This document shows positions 24,231 to 37,698 of a stretch of 64,000 nucleotides of DNA, in pieces. The translations under genes were made by a program, and so were the position numbers. Position 1 is the first letter of the stretch, and every line of letters begins with the position of its first letter. This DNA is from Brassica napus. Its lineage: Eukaryota > Streptophyta > Magnoliopsida > Brassicales > Brassicaceae. Where the stretch lies: positions 1,488,001 to 1,552,000 of the forward strand of contig NC_063435.1 in NCBI RefSeq assembly GCF_020379485.1. Direction: 5' to 3'. The notes under the pieces are model-generated. The model was not told the origin of the DNA and made no database searches. It saw only the letters and a list, made by a program, of their open reading frames with translations.

Positions 24231-27083
24231 GCGGGAGAAAGAGCAGAGGTTGTGGGTACACATGATCACACTAGATATGCAAAGAGTCTCTGATCGTTCC
24301 AAGAAAAACATGTGTCTTCAAAGCAGCTTATCGGCTCGGCTCGGCTTCAGTATATATACGATCCCATCAACTTTGTATTTTTTTTTTTTTTTTGGTAACA
24401 CTCCATCAACTTTGTATTTTCGCCATTTATTAAATACCTCTTTAGTTAGATAATATATACTTTAAGAAAATAAAACTACATCTAGCCGATTTATAGTACT
24501 AGATTTTCGGTTTCGTATATCAGATTAAATGATCCTTTTGTGCATCTGTATATATAAATTGCAATAAACAATATTTTGTGTATTTTCAAAAAATATAGTT
24601 TCTTTGTTTCAGTTTGCTTGATGTTAAAGAAAATACTTTTATTGTAATTTTTTTATTATTATAGATGAAAGTTTAATATTGTTTGAAATTTGTAACCAAT
24701 TACATAATACTGATTTTTTAATTGGTTGAACCATTTTATTTAATGATATTTTTATTTAACCAAAAAAAATTGTATAGAAATTTACACTTTAATTTGTCTG
24801 CATTCTCTTTAAACATCACATAAAATGAAACATCGGGAGTATTATAGCTGTAATAATTTTTTAGAAAAAAATCACATTTTGTTTTAGAATATTTATCGTT
24901 ACTTTAAGACTTAATTAATTTAGTGGTGGTGGTGGGAATTAATACTGACCTGAAGGCCGTATTACATGACTGATTACTAGGTTTCTTTCTTCTTTTTTTG
25001 GGTCAAAATGTCAAATCCACTTGGTTTCTGTCCAAACCTTATTATTAGATTCATTAAGGTCAAGCTAGTTAATAACACGACAGCTAATTGGACTAAGACA
25101 AATTAACGAACTAACAATAAAATATCAAAATTATTTTGTAATAAATAAATCTCTGACCATTGTTTTCTAATTATAAGGGGTTTTGATGATTGCAAAATAC
25201 ACGTTTTATATTATTCTTTATCTACACATGATTATAAATTTATAATACGTTCACGGATTTTGTTTGCGACTCTTGTTTTTAAAGTCAAATAAATTCATGG
25301 CTGCAGCACATTTTCACCTACTCTTGTTACTTTATGGGTTACTGTTAAATACTAAATGATGTAAAATACTAATAATTTTTGAATTAATTAATGGACAAAA
25401 ATGTCAAATTTTGCCAAATTCTCATGTTTTAAACCGTATGATTCTTCATTTTTTAACGCAAGTGAATTAACGTGCAACACATTGTCACCAACTCTGATTA
25501 CTTTATTATGGTTTGCTAATTCTTTTAGTTAAAAAGGGCTAAGCTGTTTCTCTTGCTCAGAAGGTCTGCAAGGCCAAAAAGGAAAAAAAGGCAAAATCTA
25601 ATGCTCAGGAAATAATTTAAACTATTCTAAGATAAGTTTCACCAGTTTAATAAGGAAATTAACTGTTATCTGATGACATAATAAGTCAAACTTATACAAC
25701 CATCGCCTATCGGCAATAGTGATTGATATATATATATATATGTAATAATGTAGGGAATGAATCATACATTTCTTATTTTCAATCTAAACATATAATAACA
25801 TGGATTACTATTGATCGGTTGATTACCGTAATCGTCAACTTTGTAAGCTCAATTTGGTTCAAAACAATTAACGAGTGCAAGAAAACGAAGTTGCATAGGA
25901 GTTACTCGGTCAAATTTTGCAAGTGTGCTTTTGGACCAACTTTCATATGCTCTCTGACCAAGAAGTTACACTTAATAAATATCTTGCCATACACATGAAA
26001 ACATTTTGGATATCAAAAATTTCATTTCATATATGGTATCTAGCAGTTCACAATACGTGATCTGCCTAGTTTACACCTTGCTTCATAAATTAATCCAGTA
26101 ATTATATTCTTATAAGTGTACAACAGAAATTTTCAAATTCTGTAGGAAATTTTTTTTTTGTAATAGTATCAGATTGGGCTAAACGGCTCGGCTTGAATGT
26201 CTCGCCTGAGAGGAAGAACGCGATTTGTTTTGTCAAACACGTGTTAAATTACGAGTAGGCACGACTGGATTTTTATTTTGTCAACAGCACTTCCTTTTTT
26301 TTCAGAAGTCGAGATGATTAGTTACTTGATAGTCAATGACTGTAAATAATTGCGCTTACTTGGAAATTTATGATTGGTTTTGTTATTATTACAGTTACAA
26401 ACTACAGCACGTGGTTTTGATCAGCGAGCCACCCCGGTTTTGTTCCGTCCCAATTTGTCAAGTGGGGAAGACAATATTTGTGTCAGTGTGTTCTATGCTG
26501 TCACGGGAAGACCATATTTGTGTCAGTGCGGTCTAATGTTCAAAAATCTCTAGGCTATACGCTTTATATGAGATCATTGTTTGAACGGATGTTTAGATCG
26601 ATTTGTTTTTTTTAGCATTTAGATCAATATTTTTTGAAAAATCAATTAAAAACTGTTTCCTTTGGGTCTGATGGTAGGACACCTGTGGTCTGCCTCACGA
26701 GAAGACCACATGATAAATATGATTATAAAAGAAAGACGTTTATTTGTGGTCGTCGGGGTCCATTGGCCATATATATTATTGGCCATGCGAGAAGCGGAAC
26801 TCGTAGTCTCCCACCAATAAAGTCGGTACTGCAAATTCGTTGAAGTCAACCGATATTTTTCTTGGTCACCTAATAAAGCTTTTCCTGGAAACTGTTAGTG
26901 GGTTTTTTGATAAGTGTTAATGGGCTTCTTTTATTGGGCTTAAAATTTATGAGCTTTTTTCTCTAAAACGGTGTAGTTTAATAGAAACGAACGCGTTTCC
27001 GCTTCTCTTTCGTCGGAGCAGTCAAGACAGAGAATAAACTCAAGAGGAGGAGGAAGAAGAAGAGGGTGTAGCAAAGACTGAGA
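24231..27083. other. Intergenic between the CCR-like gene and PAC3
   Basis: Contains a tail-only insertion (24364-24420) and a short imperfect tandem repeat at about 26460-26540 (GGGAAGACnATATTTGTGTCAG twice). No gene was recognised. The two flanking genes are divergent, so both promoters lie here. Confidence 0.5.
24364..24420. repeat. Tail-only insertion with 18 bp target-site duplication
   Basis: CCATCAACTTTGTATTTT at 24364-24381 and 24403-24420 flanks a T-run followed by GGTAACACT (on the other strand AGTGTTACC plus A-run). Confidence 0.8.
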
Positions 27084-28050
27084 ATGGAAAGCGTGGACTC
27101 TAATTTTCCTGTGCGCCATAGAAAGTTTTCACTAGAAATTAAGGTACTTTGAATCCAATAATATTCATGGGATATTTTTCGTATTCTTATGTGAAGATTA
27201 GTCATTATTTGATCTGTTTTTTTTTTGAAGGGAAACAAGACAGAGATAGTGATATGCAGCTACGAAGACCATATCCTTGTGAGTTGTGTCTGTGTTTAAG
27301 AGATTACTTTCACTTGGATGTTTAAAGTCATAATTTTTTTTTTAATGTCCGAATCTAAACACACTACTTTTGTTTCAGGTCATAGCAACACAGATTGGTG
27401 CCATGGGAACTATATTGCACGCAAGGTCAATAAATGGTCTTAATATTGGTTGTGAACATCTGAGTTATTTATGTATGTTTTATACTTGTGTTTCTTTGTT
27501 GACAGGAAGGAAGAAGGGATGTCTGTTGAACCAACATTCAGTGTCTCAGTGATATTCGGAAAGCGAGATGAGGTAGCAAATCTTAATCATATTGTAATAC
27601 GTTTTACATAGTTCATACTTTCAAAATCTTAAAGTAGATCTTGCCTACTTTGTTTCCTGAAGCCAATGCTGATAGCAACTGCTCGAAGACTCATTGACCA
27701 CATAAGGTCTCTCTCTCTTTCCTTCATTTCTTGATCCTCCACTGTTTCCCTTCTTTCTATTGTCTGGTTAAAAATGGAACACAAGAAAGGGATCTAACTT
27801 GAGAATGATGCAATCTTTTTTTTTATTTTCTCCAGTTCTTTTGTTCCCTCGAAGCCTCTGGTTCTCTCACTTGGTCTCAAAGATCATTCTTCGGTACTTT
27901 TACATTTTTCTTGGAAACAGATCATTTGATTATTGAAAAAGTCTGCATAAAACCCCAATGATACTTAAACAGATTCTTCTGTGTTTCCTTTTATTGTAGG
28001 AGACGTTAAAGGAGATAGTAGCGGCTGTGATCGAGAATCGCCTTTGGTAG
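27084..28050 (+). CDS. Proteasome assembly chaperone 3 (PAC3/PSMG3-like)
   Basis: Small chaperone helping 20S proteasome alpha-ring assembly (family role). Exons: 27084-27143, 27231-27278, 27379-27425, 27506-27572, 27663-27706, 27836-27893, 28000-28050; 124 codons plus stop. Conserved blocks: FSLEIKGNKTEIVICSYEDH, VIATQIGAMGTILHAR, VSVIFGKRDEPMLIATARRL, KPLVLSLGLKDHSSETLK, ending ENRLW, matching the PAC3 family in length and pattern. Located at the At5g14710 position and convergent with the kinase gene downstream. The symbol is left blank because no plant name is certain. Confidence 0.88.
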
Positions 28051-28513
28051 TATATACATTCTTATGATCCAATGAAAGGACAACTAGAACATGTTGTGTG
28101 TTTACTTGATTGATATTATTACTGAGAATTGATTTTTCTATTAGTTTGTTAAATCCACATTGTTTCGAGATTTAAAAAAGAGTTGTCATGAAAACTCTGT
28201 TTTTTCTCCCAACAAACAATGAAGATACTTTTTTTTTTTGACATCAACAATGAAGAAGATACTATTAATGCAAGCGCTGCGATATATATAGCACATCATA
28301 AACTACATAGGTGGCCCAAGGACAATAGACAAACATTGTAGTAGTTGTCACATAATATATGAACCTGTCAAATAAATTACACCCAACAAGTAAAAATATA
28401 TAAACACAAATCTCTCTTTCTTCTTTGGTCTTGAAAGGGAACACGAGGCTTTAGTCAAGATCCCCTGTCTCTTCCCTGCGCTTGTTTTCTGTTGTCTCCA
28501 TGACTTGCGAGAC
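28051..28513. other. Intergenic between convergent PAC3 and kinase genes
   Basis: Both 3' UTRs lie here, plus one tail-only insertion near 28215-28263. Nothing else was seen. Confidence 0.5.
28215..28263. repeat. Tail-only insertion with imperfect target-site duplication
   Basis: AACAATGAAGATACT (28215-28229) and AACAATGAAGAAGATACT (28246-28263) flank a T-run followed by GACATC. A 3-nt indel separates the two repeats. Confidence 0.6.
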
Positions 28514-31500
28514 TTAATCGTTTCTCTGTGTCAACACGTTTAGCTGATTCTCTAACTGCAGATAACAAGAACAAAGATTTACATTTAGCGCCAAGGATAG
28601 TGAAGGTTTTGTAGAGTTGCATCATTTATTTAGTTTGTAATTTATGTATAAGGTTTTATCTCAAGAGCTAGTGATAGTGAATGAATGAAGTTAAACTCAT
28701 GATCTCAAATTATATAATTTAATGTGGGGAGTTCTTGCTAGAAAATGCAAGAAGACAAACCTGCCCATTCCTCTGCTTGTGTTTCTTTACTTCTTCTGTT
28801 AGGCTCAAGAAGCTGTGACATCAAAGATGAAAAGCAAACATGTAATTCAATGCTTTATGTTAAAGCAAAAGACGCGTTTTAGTTTTGGTCACGATGGTTT
28901 GGGCATAGAATCGCCTGGTGGCAAAAGAGATGGTATATATATGTACCTTTGTTGGAGTAGCATGAGTTGGGTTTGAAGTTCTCTCTCTCGTAGAGTTGCA
29001 GGAGGCGTCTACATAATACATACATGATATCAAATTCGGGTTAATGAATATTATTTGATGTGATGGCAAATTTGAAAACGTGTTTTTTTCTCTCTTATTC
29101 TTTTACCTGCAATAGCTCATTGAGGCTTGTCTCGGGTGATCCAGGTTGCTTGACTATGAAATGGGGACAAAAACAAAACGCTTACGTTCAATTATTCAAC
29201 AAAAAGGATGTATAAGATCCCACAAAAAAACAAATTTATAGATGAAAAGGATTATAGTAGTACCAGAGGTTTGCTCCACGTATTTAACTAGTCTCAGAAT
29301 CTCTTCCTGTCATGACAAGAGTTGTTAACTAACGAACGACTGTAAAAGTAATAATCCTCATAAGTTTAAAAATTTACCCGTTGCATGGTGTTTTGCTGCA
29401 AAATCGACTGGAGGATTGAAACAGCCGTTGCATTGAGGGAGCTCGGGCTGCTTGAACCACCACCAAACGGTGTGAATGACGAGTTCGTAGATCCCTAATT
29501 GTACCCAAAAACCGAAACACATCTTCAGTTTCCATAAAAGACAAACTAACTATCCATATATTGCTCTTTCATGCTTCTACCACTCTGTCTAAAGGCTATA
29601 ATAGCTTCAACAGAAATGAAGTTTATAGAATACGGTACTTGTTATATACCTTGGGACTCAAATCAGCTGATGTGACTTTAAACCGTCCCTTGTGCTCCAC
29701 ATACGGCGCTTCCGACGTCTCGTCCACTGCATAAATGGTATTCAAATTGAAGACTCTACAAGAATTACATGTACTGATAAGGATGGGAGGTTAGTTACCA
29801 GTATCTCTCTTAGTGCGATACAATGATCCACTGTAGCTCCGCTCTGTTTGATATTTACGCTGTTGAAAATCCCTGCAGAAGTAAGTCAAGAGGCCTTTAA
29901 AATTAACTCATCTCTCACTAATAAGAGCTTCAAAACCAATGAAGCATGTCAAAATAGGTTTAAACACAAAAAGTAATGTTTTGAGGATGCTAACCTCTCA
30001 GCATCGGATGAGGTTTTCTTTGGAGAGAAAGTGCCTTCTGGTAAAATTGAACCGCTCGAATATTTCTTTTGTTCAGAAATTACATGACGTGGTAAAGAAG
30101 AGATCTGTGCTGCAGTATCCTCTTCTTTCGTGGTGTGCGCCTGAGTTCCAATAGTTTCATTGTCCTCGTCCTCGTCGATATCAAAGCAGCCTCTGCATCA
30201 TAGCACATGTATAATGAAGGGATATTTATGGAGCAGGTTTGTCAAATTGCTATACTACTCAATGAAAACACATCATGTGTGCTAGTGCCTTTCAAATCGG
30301 ATTGGTTAAAATCCATATCTACAGGAGCTAATATAAATTTAGAGAATAAGATGTACTTGAGTGCTTGAAGAGGTTTGCTTGGAAAAGAGGCGAAAGAACT
30401 CTCTAAATCATGAATGTCGTTCAATTCGTCCTGAAAATAATAAGAGAAAGAAAGACATGTTGAGTTGACATCGTTCAAAAGTTCGAACTTAGAAACCTAG
30501 ATTTCGATTCCCAAAAGCAGGCTGATAACAGTAAAGAGAATCGTTTTGAATAATACATCCTGACTAGGAGCTGTTTCTGAGCTGCTAGCCCTTTCAGGGG
30601 AAAGAGCAGATTCATCTTGTATTTCACATTGCTTTTTGTTGAAATCAGGCTCTTCCGCATGTGAACTATCATCATCTGAAATCTACATGACCGCCAAAAT
30701 TAGTCCCTCGCATTGTATAATCAACTAAACAAGAAAGTTGATAACTTACAAGAGCAGCCTGATTCTTTAGGTCCTCGAGATTGAAATTCCAAGCGCTTAC
30801 TCCCCTAATGTATTCTTGCTGCAGAGAAACATAAAGTGTGAGTATAGATGTCAACAAAATTCAAACACGCATTCAAATTCGACTATCATAAGAAGTTTGC
30901 ATTTAGAGAGAATTTGTAGAAAGAATACAGACTTGCCTGTGATAAGTGTGCTTCGTATTCAGACTTGTTTTGCATTAGAAGATCAGCTTCTTTTGACTGA
31001 AAGAAAGAATTCACATATCAATCAAGCTTTTCCAACAATTTTCCTCCCCAGCAAGAGTCAGAATAAGTTTAAGGGATGGGGCACATACCTTTATCGTTCT
31101 ATAGCGTTCACCTAATGGAGGAAGACCATTAAGAATTGCTTTAGCCATGTAATCAGGTGCACGTGCTTGTTTGAAAAAAGGATGCTTTAAAAGCTTTTCT
31201 GACGTTGGACGCTTCTTTGGGTCCTTGACTAGGCATATACCCACCATTTCTTTGAAGGCCTATTAAGTCCAAGCAACCGTTAAGATGAAAAGAAAACACA
31301 AGAAGCTAAATTGATACAAAATAATCATCATCACTCACACACTTTTGAAAATCTTTTATCTCTCTCGTAGTCAAGTCCGGGAGGTGCATTTTGTAAGGTC
31401 ATCAGCAAAACCTGCCAGTGATATTACCAGAAATAGAAAATATACAAACTGAGTACCAGTGAGCAGTGAAGATCAATACAGGTAAAATGGCATCATTATA

Positions 31501-32681
31501 ACTTTACTTTCATTGGCGGATACTTGGAAAATGGGGCATGACCATGAGCCAGTTCAAGTGCCGTTATTCCAAATGACCAAACATCTGCTCTGTGACATGG
31601 AAGAAATGTATCAGACAATACATCTAAGTAAATATGGTCTTGAAGCAATGTTTCAGCGTAAATGCAGAGCTTAGAATATACAGAGTATCAACTTACTTGA
31701 AATCATATCCATGTAGTTGTTGCATGACTTCAGGGGCCATCCTATGCAGAAACAAGCATAAATCAGAAATTCTGTCTAAGATGGATCCACATATAACTAC
31801 AGAACATGGCATTACTAAAGTTGGAAAAAAGTACCAGCATGGAGTCCCAACAAATGTATTTCTGGAACGTTGTCTATCTCCTGTATCAAACATGCAAGCT
31901 GATACTCCAAAGTCTGCTAACTTAACGGTACCACTGGAGTCCAATAATATGTTACCAGCCTGCAAAGGAAACCATATGCATTACTAAAAACAATAACGCA
32001 TCCTTTTTTTTGTGCACAAACAATAACGCATACTTATCCCTCATTAATAAATCAAAACAACATTCATCTAAGTAACATACTACAAATGTGAAGATTATTG
32101 AGCAAAAGTATTACACTAAAGGGAAACAAAGCAACAATATACCTTCACATCCCGATGGATATGCCCATGAGCATGAAGATATACAAGAGCTCTCAGAGTC
32201 TCACGGAGTAAAGTAGCAATAACAGGTTCCTCAAATCCATCTTGATAAGAAGACTTTATTATATGGAGACAGGATCCTGCAGCCATGTATGGCATCACAA
32301 CCCATAGCTGATGCCTAGCGGTAAAAGAGCAATGAGCTTGTAACACGTTCGGATGGCTGATCAGACTCATTGTCTGCACCTCTCTCCGTATCCCATCCTA
32401 CAAGATATTTCAATTTCTGTTCATTCAGATTAACAGACACAAAAATTCTGCATATTCTTCACGTAGAGCTTAAGCTCGTGAAACTTTACATAAGAATGAA
32501 TTAGAGAACGTACCAGGTCGTTGTTGCACTTTTCTAGATCAAGAACCTTGATAGCAACAACCTCGTTAAGTGGTATGCACAAAGCTCTGTACACAGTGGC
32601 ACTAACACCATCTCCGATTTCTTCATGTAGCTTGTAGTCTTTTGCATCGAGAGGAAACTTTTTCTCTGATCCTGACTCCAT
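28514..32681 (-). CDS. STE20/GCK-like Ser/Thr protein kinase (At5g14720-like)
   Basis: Cytosolic Ser/Thr kinase of the STE20/Fray-like group. Twenty coding exons run from 32681 to 28514: 32681-32514, 32397-32143, 31959-31835, 31741-31697, 31589-31508, 31411-31343, 31259-31089, 30996-30937, 30818-30750, 30682-30557, 30430-30357, 30192-29995, 29872-29799, 29726-29650, 29494-29378, 29306-29264, 29153-29107, 29008-28947, 28812-28761, 28555-28514; 651 codons plus stop. Kinase landmarks: glycine loop [18 protein letters not shown] lysine, [18 protein letters not shown], activation loop [15 protein letters not shown]. The regulatory tail has [13 protein letters not shown] and a C-terminal leucine/glutamine-rich coiled-coil-like stretch. 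The intron after exon 8 uses a GC donor. No lesions. Confidence 0.9.
31988..32031. repeat. Tail-only insertion with 14 bp target-site duplication (kinase intron)
   Basis: AAACAATAACGCAT at 31988-32001 and 32018-32031 flanks a 16-nt insert (T-run then GTGCAC; on the other strand GTGCAC plus A-run). Confidence 0.75.
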
Positions 32682-35116
32682 AATTATATATATATATATA
32701 CTTTAAAAGCATATACTATACACTTTGACCCCCCTAACTTTCAATCAATCTGTGTGTGGTTTCCTTCCAGTTCGCAAGCATTTTACATTTCTTCGACGCA
32801 AAGAAACTGCAGAGATATCAACAATGCAAAAATATTTATCTGCACGAAAGAGCAGTTCTCATGGTCAGCTTAATGCTCATCGGAAAAAAATCTCAATGTA
32901 GAAACACTTGAGCAACCTAGAGAGCTGTTGTTTCAAGCTCTACGGTGAAACGAGAATGCAATCCGAAAGAACGAACAACTAAGATCGTGGTTTACGCATT
33001 CGTTCTCAATTGACACGCATTTAGAATTTCTAAACCACACAATTAGTCATCACCACTATATTATCTCAATCGGATTAGAGAAAATGAAGAATAAACTTAT
33101 GTAGAGATTAGAATAGAGAAGATGAATCTGAAAAATCTTCCGATGACGATTACGGAAAACGAATTCGAAAAAAAAAAAGCAAATCTGGGAGAAGAAACCA
33201 CGCTGACCTCAAGTCAAATCAACGAGAGGCGTTATTAAGCTGACTTCTCCTGCTGACGTCAATTGCGGCGGAGGCGGCGGCGGATATTGATCATTTGCGA
33301 TCGATCTGCTAATGAGCCGAAATGATTCGAGTTCGCGGCACGAGAATCTGGCTTTATCGTCTTCGTTGTCGAGTTTTCTCCTTCTTCACCTTGTGTTGCT
33401 TTTTTTTCTTCTGTCGTCTGGTTTTCGCTTAGTTGAAAGAATCCGAGAGAGCGAGAGAGAGGAGCTAAGAGAAACGGTTTAACCGGGTGAAATATAAAAT
33501 CGATTTTACTGGTTATAATTGTGTACCGACCAAATCACAAATTTAGTTGAATTTGGACTATGAGAACCGGCGAGTAAATCCACTCGGACACGATTAATCG
33601 ACAGGCGAATTGTTAAAATTTAGTTAGGGCAAATTCTCTCGGATAGTTATTTTAAAGTTTTTATTACAAAAAATAATTTTCAAAAAATAAAATAATTAAA
33701 ATAACATTTTTTATTTTGAATTTTTTAATATATATATTTTTTGTTTAAATTGAATTTATTCTCAAAATTTCACCATTTTAACTCTAAATTTTAAGTTTAG
33801 ATTAATTAATTCTAAGAATATAAATGTATATTTATTTTTCGATAAAATCTCTTTTGGTTATTTTCTTTTTTTGAGAGACTACTTTTGTAAAAATAAATTA
33901 AAAGGGGCTATTTAAAAGAATTTTTCATTTATAATTATTCTTTAGTAAGAAAACGCAAATTGATTTCACAATAATTATTTCATTATGTATCAAATGAAGA
34001 TTATGATTATTTTGGTGAAAGATGTAGTTGTATGCCATTTTCCTTTTTATGGTAAAAAGTTGTATGACATTTAACGGGGGAAAGTAGTTTTACTTTTTAT
34101 AGTTTTATCAGATTAGAGAGGTTTATTACAACTCACAGATGATGTTGACAAAATAAACTTTATTACAGTTGAAAAAATAAAACAAAAAAAGTTGATTAAA
34201 GTTGCTTTCTTATTGTCTTTCTACGCATGTGCTTGGGAAGATTAGCATGGACAGCAATATCTGGAATATTGTTCAAATGATTATATACTTTTATAATATA
34301 TATACAATTTTGTTTTAATATATACTTAGCAATTTAAATGTGATAATATAAATATGTGGACATATCCAATCTAGTGTATGTTGTTTATCTTTAAAGTAAA
34401 CATATAATATTTACATGGGTATATAAAAGTGCTTAAAATGTATTAGAAAGAATTCTTTTTTTATAAAATGAGAAACAGATCTGTTAACAAAAGATCTCAA
34501 TACATAAATAAAAAGATTTGTATGTGTTGAGAACATGCCAATGTAATGTTCAATAATGATGTTTGTATGAATAGATGAATATTAACAAGTGGATTAATAA
34601 ATGCTGGTGTTTTTTGTTCCCAATTTGGTCAACACGAAAAATGCATAACATAAGTACAAAATTTATACAATATGGTATAAAGTAGTTGTGAATTGGAATC
34701 CATTTCACGCAACAGAATTTGATGAAACCAGTTATGTAATTCAGAAATTGTAATCTTTTTATTCAAGCGTTGTTATTAAGAAAATGTAGCAGCAGCATAA
34801 TTTGGGGTTTTGAATCCTTATAAAATTTGAAAATAAGGAAGACATGAGAGTTTCTAAGTAGTAAAATTAATTAGCATCTGAACGATCAAACAAGGTTTTG
34901 AGAGTTCAGTCCATATAAATATCTACCAAACTAATAATTAGAAGTCTGAAATGTTGTTTCTCACATTTTTCAACCATTAACTTTGTAAAATTATACACAC
35001 ACACGTTTGGATGGTAACATATGTGTTTCTGGTTATAGCAATTAAATTCTGATGATCTTTTGGAAATCTCATTATTCCCTGTAGTCGTCAGCCTTGACGC
35101 AACATTTCTAAAATAA
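32682..35116. other. Kinase upstream region and intergenic DNA
   Basis: 32682-33480 probably contains the kinase 5' UTR, likely with an intron, and a GA/CT-rich leader near 33360-33470. Beyond this is AT-rich DNA with a tail-only insertion at 34026-34072. No gene recognised. Confidence 0.45.
34026..34072. repeat. Tail-only insertion with 15 bp target-site duplication
   Basis: AGTTGTATGCCATTT (34026-34040) and AGTTGTATGACATTT (34058-34072), one mismatch, surround a 17-nt insert TCCTTTTTATGGTAAAA. Confidence 0.55.
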
Positions 35117-35144
35117 CTAGATTTTTTAACCGCGCTACGCGCGG
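35117..35144 (-). mobile_element. Helitron-like 3' terminus
   Basis: Minus strand: hairpin CCGCGC-GTA-GCGCGG (35144-35130), a 9-nt A/T spacer, CTAG (35120-35117), then a host T. Same design as the terminus at 15356. The element body should extend rightward; its other end was not found. Confidence 0.6.
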
Positions 35145-37698
35145 ATAAGATATTATATGTATTTCTCAATTTTAAGAAAATAATGTATAATATTGTATTA
35201 CATTATTTAAAGAATATAAAATAAGATTACATAACATAAATATATTTTAATTTTTTTTTGTGGAAACCATTATGTTGTTTGATTGTTGTACTTGATTCAC
35301 ATATTTGCATAGATATTTGTGATAGATGAATAACTATATTATTATTATTAATGTATTAGACAGAAAAAATAATTTCTTAGTTCAAAGCTATCCATAAGGG
35401 AGTGAGTACATAGTGATAGAGTCTATTTCTCACTTTCACAAACAGAACGTTTTTCAAATACTTTTTCATTTCAACTTATAGTTGGAGCTAAAATCAGTCT
35501 CATTAATTTGAGGGCCCCAAAATTCTTACCAAAAAAAATATTTTTTTGTTCTTTTTTTTTCTTTATGAACTTTGTCTCTTATTCTTTGTTTGACATATAC
35601 TTACTATCTCGCTGATTATGTTTAAACTATGCGGATCGGGTACATTATTCATAATTTGCAATATTCTTAAATGGAATCTTTCAGCGTACAATAGAGTCTA
35701 TATTCTAAGGGAATAGTTGCGGCCAATATTGAGCTACCACCAACTTAATAATCTCGACATATGTGTAAGCCAGTTTTGGTAAAAAAAAACATAATTTTTC
35801 TTAAAAGAATCAGCTACGTAAAATGCACCAAAAATTTCTCATTCCATAGAAATATTGCTAAAACATTATCCACAAAATGATTAAAGTGCCAAGGCTAAAA
35901 AATCTTAATATCTCAGCCCAACAAATAGAGCGCTAGAATTCCCCCCCGGTGAGTAGCTTGTGGTACCGTTGGTAATAAAAAATTCATCCTTAACCTGTTA
36001 ATAACATCTTTAAACCTCCCATTAGACATCCATAAAGAGCCAAATCATGCTGAAACATTATAAATTCGAGAAAGATTTAAATAAAAAGAGAAGAGTCTAA
36101 ACAATTAGCCTAAACTCGAGCAGGAAGAGCTCCAGTCTGCCTTATTGGTTCTGAAGGCAAGATATGCTCAACATCGTAATTTCTTACCGGGTTGGAGATA
36201 AGAAGATACTATCCATCCTCTTCGGTCTCGTTTTCATGTCAGATTCAAGAGCCTCAAGCTCTGAAAAATATGCCAAAGCTTCTTAATCTTAACTTTCACT
36301 GAATTTCTTCTTTTTTTTGTCTGAATTTTTTTTTTAAAGCCATGAAGATGAAACAATTCAACTTGAGGCAAGAAATGATACAATTTAAAAAAAAGTCAAG
36401 TCTACCATTTTTCTATAAAAAATAACATAAAGAGATTGTCATAGTGTTGATGTATTTAAACCTTTTTCCAAGAAAACTAAGCGAGGAATCTATATTATAA
36501 TTAAGGTGTTACAATGACTTGCATTAATTATTTTTTCAATCCTCATCTCTTACTGCCCAAAAATAGTCAATTTGGATCTGAGCCTTCAGCATCATAACTA
36601 CAAAGAGCCCAGAAGACAGAATCAGAAGACGCATTGAAAACCTAAAACCACGCAAATCTATTGTCCTGGAGCTTACACTCTGAAGAAACCTATAACTCTA
36701 GTAATGGAGCCACATGTAAACCACTGAAAAACACATATATAGTACCAGTGAAGGAATACAGAGGAAGTAGTCCATACGAACAAATATATGAAACAAAGAA
36801 GATCCAATACTATTGGCTGGCCATAATCCACTGGACTTTGGTGACGCCAAAAATGTGAAATCGAGATCCGATCCCTTTGAAGCTTCGGGAAAGAAAAAAA
36901 AGCTCTGAGAGGACCAAACCTGAGATCAGTGAGAGAACAATTAGCGAACGCAAGCGGAGAGGGGACCAAACCTGAGATCACTGAGAGAACAATTAGCAAA
37001 CACAAGCGGAGAGGGGGATTAGAAGGATGAGTCGCTAAGCATCATTGTGGCAGCCTAAGCTTTCCACCGACGTCCGAGTCTCTAGATTTTGATGAGGTAG
37101 CTTGTCGCATAGATGCTCTCACACGACCATGTTCGGATCAGATCTCTTCTTCGGTTTCTATTCTGATTAGAAATAGAGGTGAGTCAAATTAATAGTGTAA
37201 AGGTTGGGGAGGTGAAGAGAACTTTTTTTTTTGACGAAGAGGTGGAGGCGTAGATCATCGACACTTCTGTCTAGATTATCTTTTGTTTGGCGAATGACGA
37301 AACCCAAGCATAAACAGACGAAGCCCATTAAAAAACATATGCACCTGAGTGAGGCCCAAACGTAACTCAATAGACTGAAGCCATGTGACGTGTCCAAATG
37401 AAATGTTTTAATTGGAGGAATATTTTAAATGATGTGGACATGCTAGAATTTCAGCATATTTTACTTTTAGTATTGTATAGATACGATGATAATACTAATA
37501 CGGTATTATTAATACCAATAAAACGATAAATTAACCTTAAACAAATACAAGGAAATAGATCACGTTTCCTTGTCAAAGCCGCCTCTTCTTGATGGTCAAG
37601 TAAACAAATACATTCATACATAACGCAGGCACATTCACATATATATACAAAGAGCAAGTCCAAGTGTATGAACAAAACAGAGTCAAAAGACATAATTT
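35145..37698. other. Intergenic, with decayed sequence and a short tandem repeat
   Basis: The left part is presumably Helitron body. About 36113-36265 (minus) reads like a decayed exon (see finding). 36911-37014 holds a tandem repeat. No intact gene found. Confidence 0.4.
36911..37014. repeat. Two tandem 52 bp units
   Basis: GGACCAAACCTGAGATCA(C/G)TG to CAAGCGGAGAG occurs at 36911 and again 52 bp later, with three substitutions. Confidence 0.85.
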
